In this document: positions 61,977-64,000 of the stretch, in pieces
Numbering within the stretch: the first letter of the stretch is position 1
Layout: every line of letters begins with the position of its first letter
Assembly: GCA_023238725.1 (NCBI GenBank)
Contig: CM041547.1
Location: forward strand, 18,237,144 to 18,301,143
DNA from: Scortum barcoo
Lineage: Eukaryota; Chordata; Actinopteri; Centrarchiformes; Terapontidae
Direction of reading: 5' to 3'
DNA length: 64,000 nt
The notes under the pieces: model-generated
The model's input: the letters and a program-made list of their open reading frames with translations, nothing else
Told to the model about the DNA's origin: nothing
Databases searched by the model: none
Translations under genes and position numbers: made by a program

Positions 61977-64000
61977 CTGAACAGCGAGAGAGAGACAAAA
62001 ACAGGAAGAAACACATGAACAGAATGAATGGAGAGCATCGTGAAACTGCCAATACATCACCTCCACCACAGCAGTAGCGACATTACTCATGACTCGAGTG
62101 CAAGTCAGAAAAAAACATGAAACAAAACGACTTTGTATGAATGTAAGTTATAATCTTGTACTGTTGCATCTAAAGTGCTCTACAGATGTTTTTTTATCTA
62201 CCCTGCAAGCTGCTGAGAATCAAAATTGGTTCTCTGCGGTCCTCTGTGGGAAGACGCACAAAGGTTATGTCAGACACTACAAAGGGGAGGGAGACACACG
62301 AACATGAACTCACACACACGCACAGACGCCACCAACAGTTTCCTGTACCAAAGTATTTGATTAACCAGCAGCACACACAGTTCACAGCTACTTTCATCAC
62401 ATCTCATGACGACAGAGATGCAGTTCCTCCTGATGTCTGTCATTTTCAGTGAATCGCTCCACATGTGTGGAGACTCAGATTCCCAACAAGGCTCAATGAT
62501 GGCAGAACTATCATCAAACTCCTGGAGGCAGCCAACTGATATTTGCATTCACATGCTCCGAAAAAAGCTATCAGACGTGTTCTGACTCACCACGTCCTGA
62601 GTCAACCTCGCAATTTCTCAGACGAAAACATATCTAAGTTTTGAGTGCTGAACTTCCAGGGTGAAAATGTGAATTGCCAGGAAATGATCTTCAGCAGATC
62701 AGCAGCTCCTGTATATCTGGGTCATGAAATCAGCATTAATGTGCACACACCCTGACCGTCCGCTGCTACAACATAAGCTTACGTCTTAGCCCTGCAGAGC
62801 TGTGGCCAAGGTGTTGCACAGTGCTCAGGACTTGGTCTCATGACCTTCCCTGCTGTGGAAACTGCATGTTGCACGCACAGTTAACATGTACATTTTTACC
62901 TGCTAGTATTCAATTGCCTAACAGCTCATGATTTCCTCAAACATGGACAGTTAAGTGTAGTGTTTCCACTGATGTAAAGAACATACTATGTTTAAGCCAC
63001 ATATATTGTGAACACAAAAAAAAGAACAAAAAAAGAAGAAAAACTATTTCCAGGTCATTCTGTCTGATGTGAAAGGACAAATCCATAAAGTCGAAATTTA
63101 CTGCTGCCCTTCTGGGCTGAAGTCAATCACCCCGGTGACATTCAGACTGTAGCTCAGCTTTCCTCAGCACAGCGTTCCTTCACAGCAGGGCCGGGACCCC
63201 ACATGGGGGTCACTCGATCAGCAGTCAGATTAAGCTCATAAAACCAACAAATTAATATTTCAAATGATTTGTACAGGATTTGTGTGTAAAAAGGGCATCA
63301 CAGACCAGAAAAATGCCTGAGTACATACAGTGAATAACTCACTAAAACTAGAACAAAATACATGTAGCCAATGCCACTATAACTTTAACTAATAAGCAGA
63401 AAATCTTTCTGGAGCTACAACATATATGCATATAACACATACACTGTACATAGCACCATTGATGAGTTAAAATCTTTTTAAGCAGTGCCTCTATGTTAAC
63501 TCATATACTGTACTAACCCTTTCTGGCCACTGGGGAGCAGCTGAAACAGACACAAAACTTTACTATTAAACTGAAATGACTGTCTATTTACACATCCAGC
63601 GGCCACAAATTCACGTTAGCATTCATTTGGAGTCGTATCGCTGGCCTCCTCTTGAGTGTAAGTCTAACATTCACTCTCCTTTTAAATCTGTTTTTGGTCT
63701 TCACCCACTACTGAGGGAAATATCTGGCTCTTTAACTGCTTAAAGCTTCACTATGTTCAGTCGCAAAGTTTGTCTGCTGTACTTTGGGTTTTCAGAGCTG
63801 TTTTGCTGGCCACAGCTCTCCTGCTGTGGCCAAGGACATTGATTAAAGCGGTAAGAGTGAAGCAAAACACTAATGTTGCATGCTAGAAAACCAAAAACAA
63901 TGAGGTAAAGGATTATATAAAGCCCTGTTTTGAAAGTACACATAATAAATATAGAGTATATGACAGAACATAATTTCCTCTCCACATTAACGCAGGCTGG
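61977..64000 (-). other. mrtfa intron upstream of the RPEL1 exon (continues past window)
   Basis: Intronic DNA with repeat copy C at ~63685-63920. I searched the minus strand for the short N-terminal exon ending in an AVQS-type sequence and did not find it. Confidence 0.7.
63685..63920 (+). repeat. dispersed repeat family R1, copy C
   Basis: CTACTGAGGGAAATATCTGG, TCTTTAACTGCTTAAAGCTT and AAACCAAAAACAATGAGGT align with copy B at ~51060-51385. Confidence 0.75.

Noticed and set aside
1..64000. A novel gene cluster, CRISPR array or defence system
   Set aside because: The DNA is vertebrate nuclear sequence. Repeats here are transposons and microsatellites, with no regularly spaced array and no bacterial-type operon.

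Overview
The window is vertebrate nuclear DNA, almost certainly from a teleost (ray-finned) fish. It has intron-rich genes with GT-AG splice sites, many dinucleotide microsatellites, Tc1/mariner relics, a compact LTR retrotransposon and several dispersed repeats I recognise as widespread in fish genomes. No bacterial, phage, CRISPR, rRNA or tRNA feature was seen. Nearly all the short open frames in the window are chance frames in intronic or intergenic DNA.

Two protein-coding genes are supported, both on the minus strand. At the left edge (1167-1732) is the first coding exon of a Shisa-family AMPA-receptor auxiliary subunit, most likely shisa8; its later exons lie beyond position 1. At the right (42207-61976) are 18 consecutive coding exons of mrtfa (mkl1, myocardin-related transcription factor A), from the middle of the first RPEL motif to the stop codon. 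I derived every exon boundary by matching splice sites and phase. The joined exons give one uninterrupted frame of 1,201 codons plus stop. Only the first dozen or so residues are missing, in exons to the right of the window. The C-terminus reads as MRTFA rather than MRTFB or myocardin. SHISA8 and MRTFA are linked on human 22q13, which supports both names.

The ~40 kb between the two genes (1.7-42 kb) has no convincing exon. It holds the putative shisa8 promoter region, long CT-rich and GA-rich tracts that switch strand (3-8.5 kb), a deleted Tc1 element (14.5-15.5 kb), a MITE (24.8-25.3 kb) whose ends match a second Tc1 relic (29.5-30.5 kb), old dispersed repeats, microsatellites and a homeodomain-motif cluster (18.5-18.7 kb) that may be an enhancer.

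The points most worth a second look are: (1) a ~140-residue glutamine-rich block inserted after the mrtfa leucine zipper; (2) a 2.24 kb non-autonomous LTR retrotransposon with near-identical LTRs, a 5-bp target duplication and a GC-rich internal region without pol, nested inside an older repeat in mrtfa intron 11; (3) a MITE/Tc1 pair sharing termini; and (4) splice features of mrtfa (a NAGNAG acceptor, and donors followed at once by in-frame stops) that could produce protein variants.
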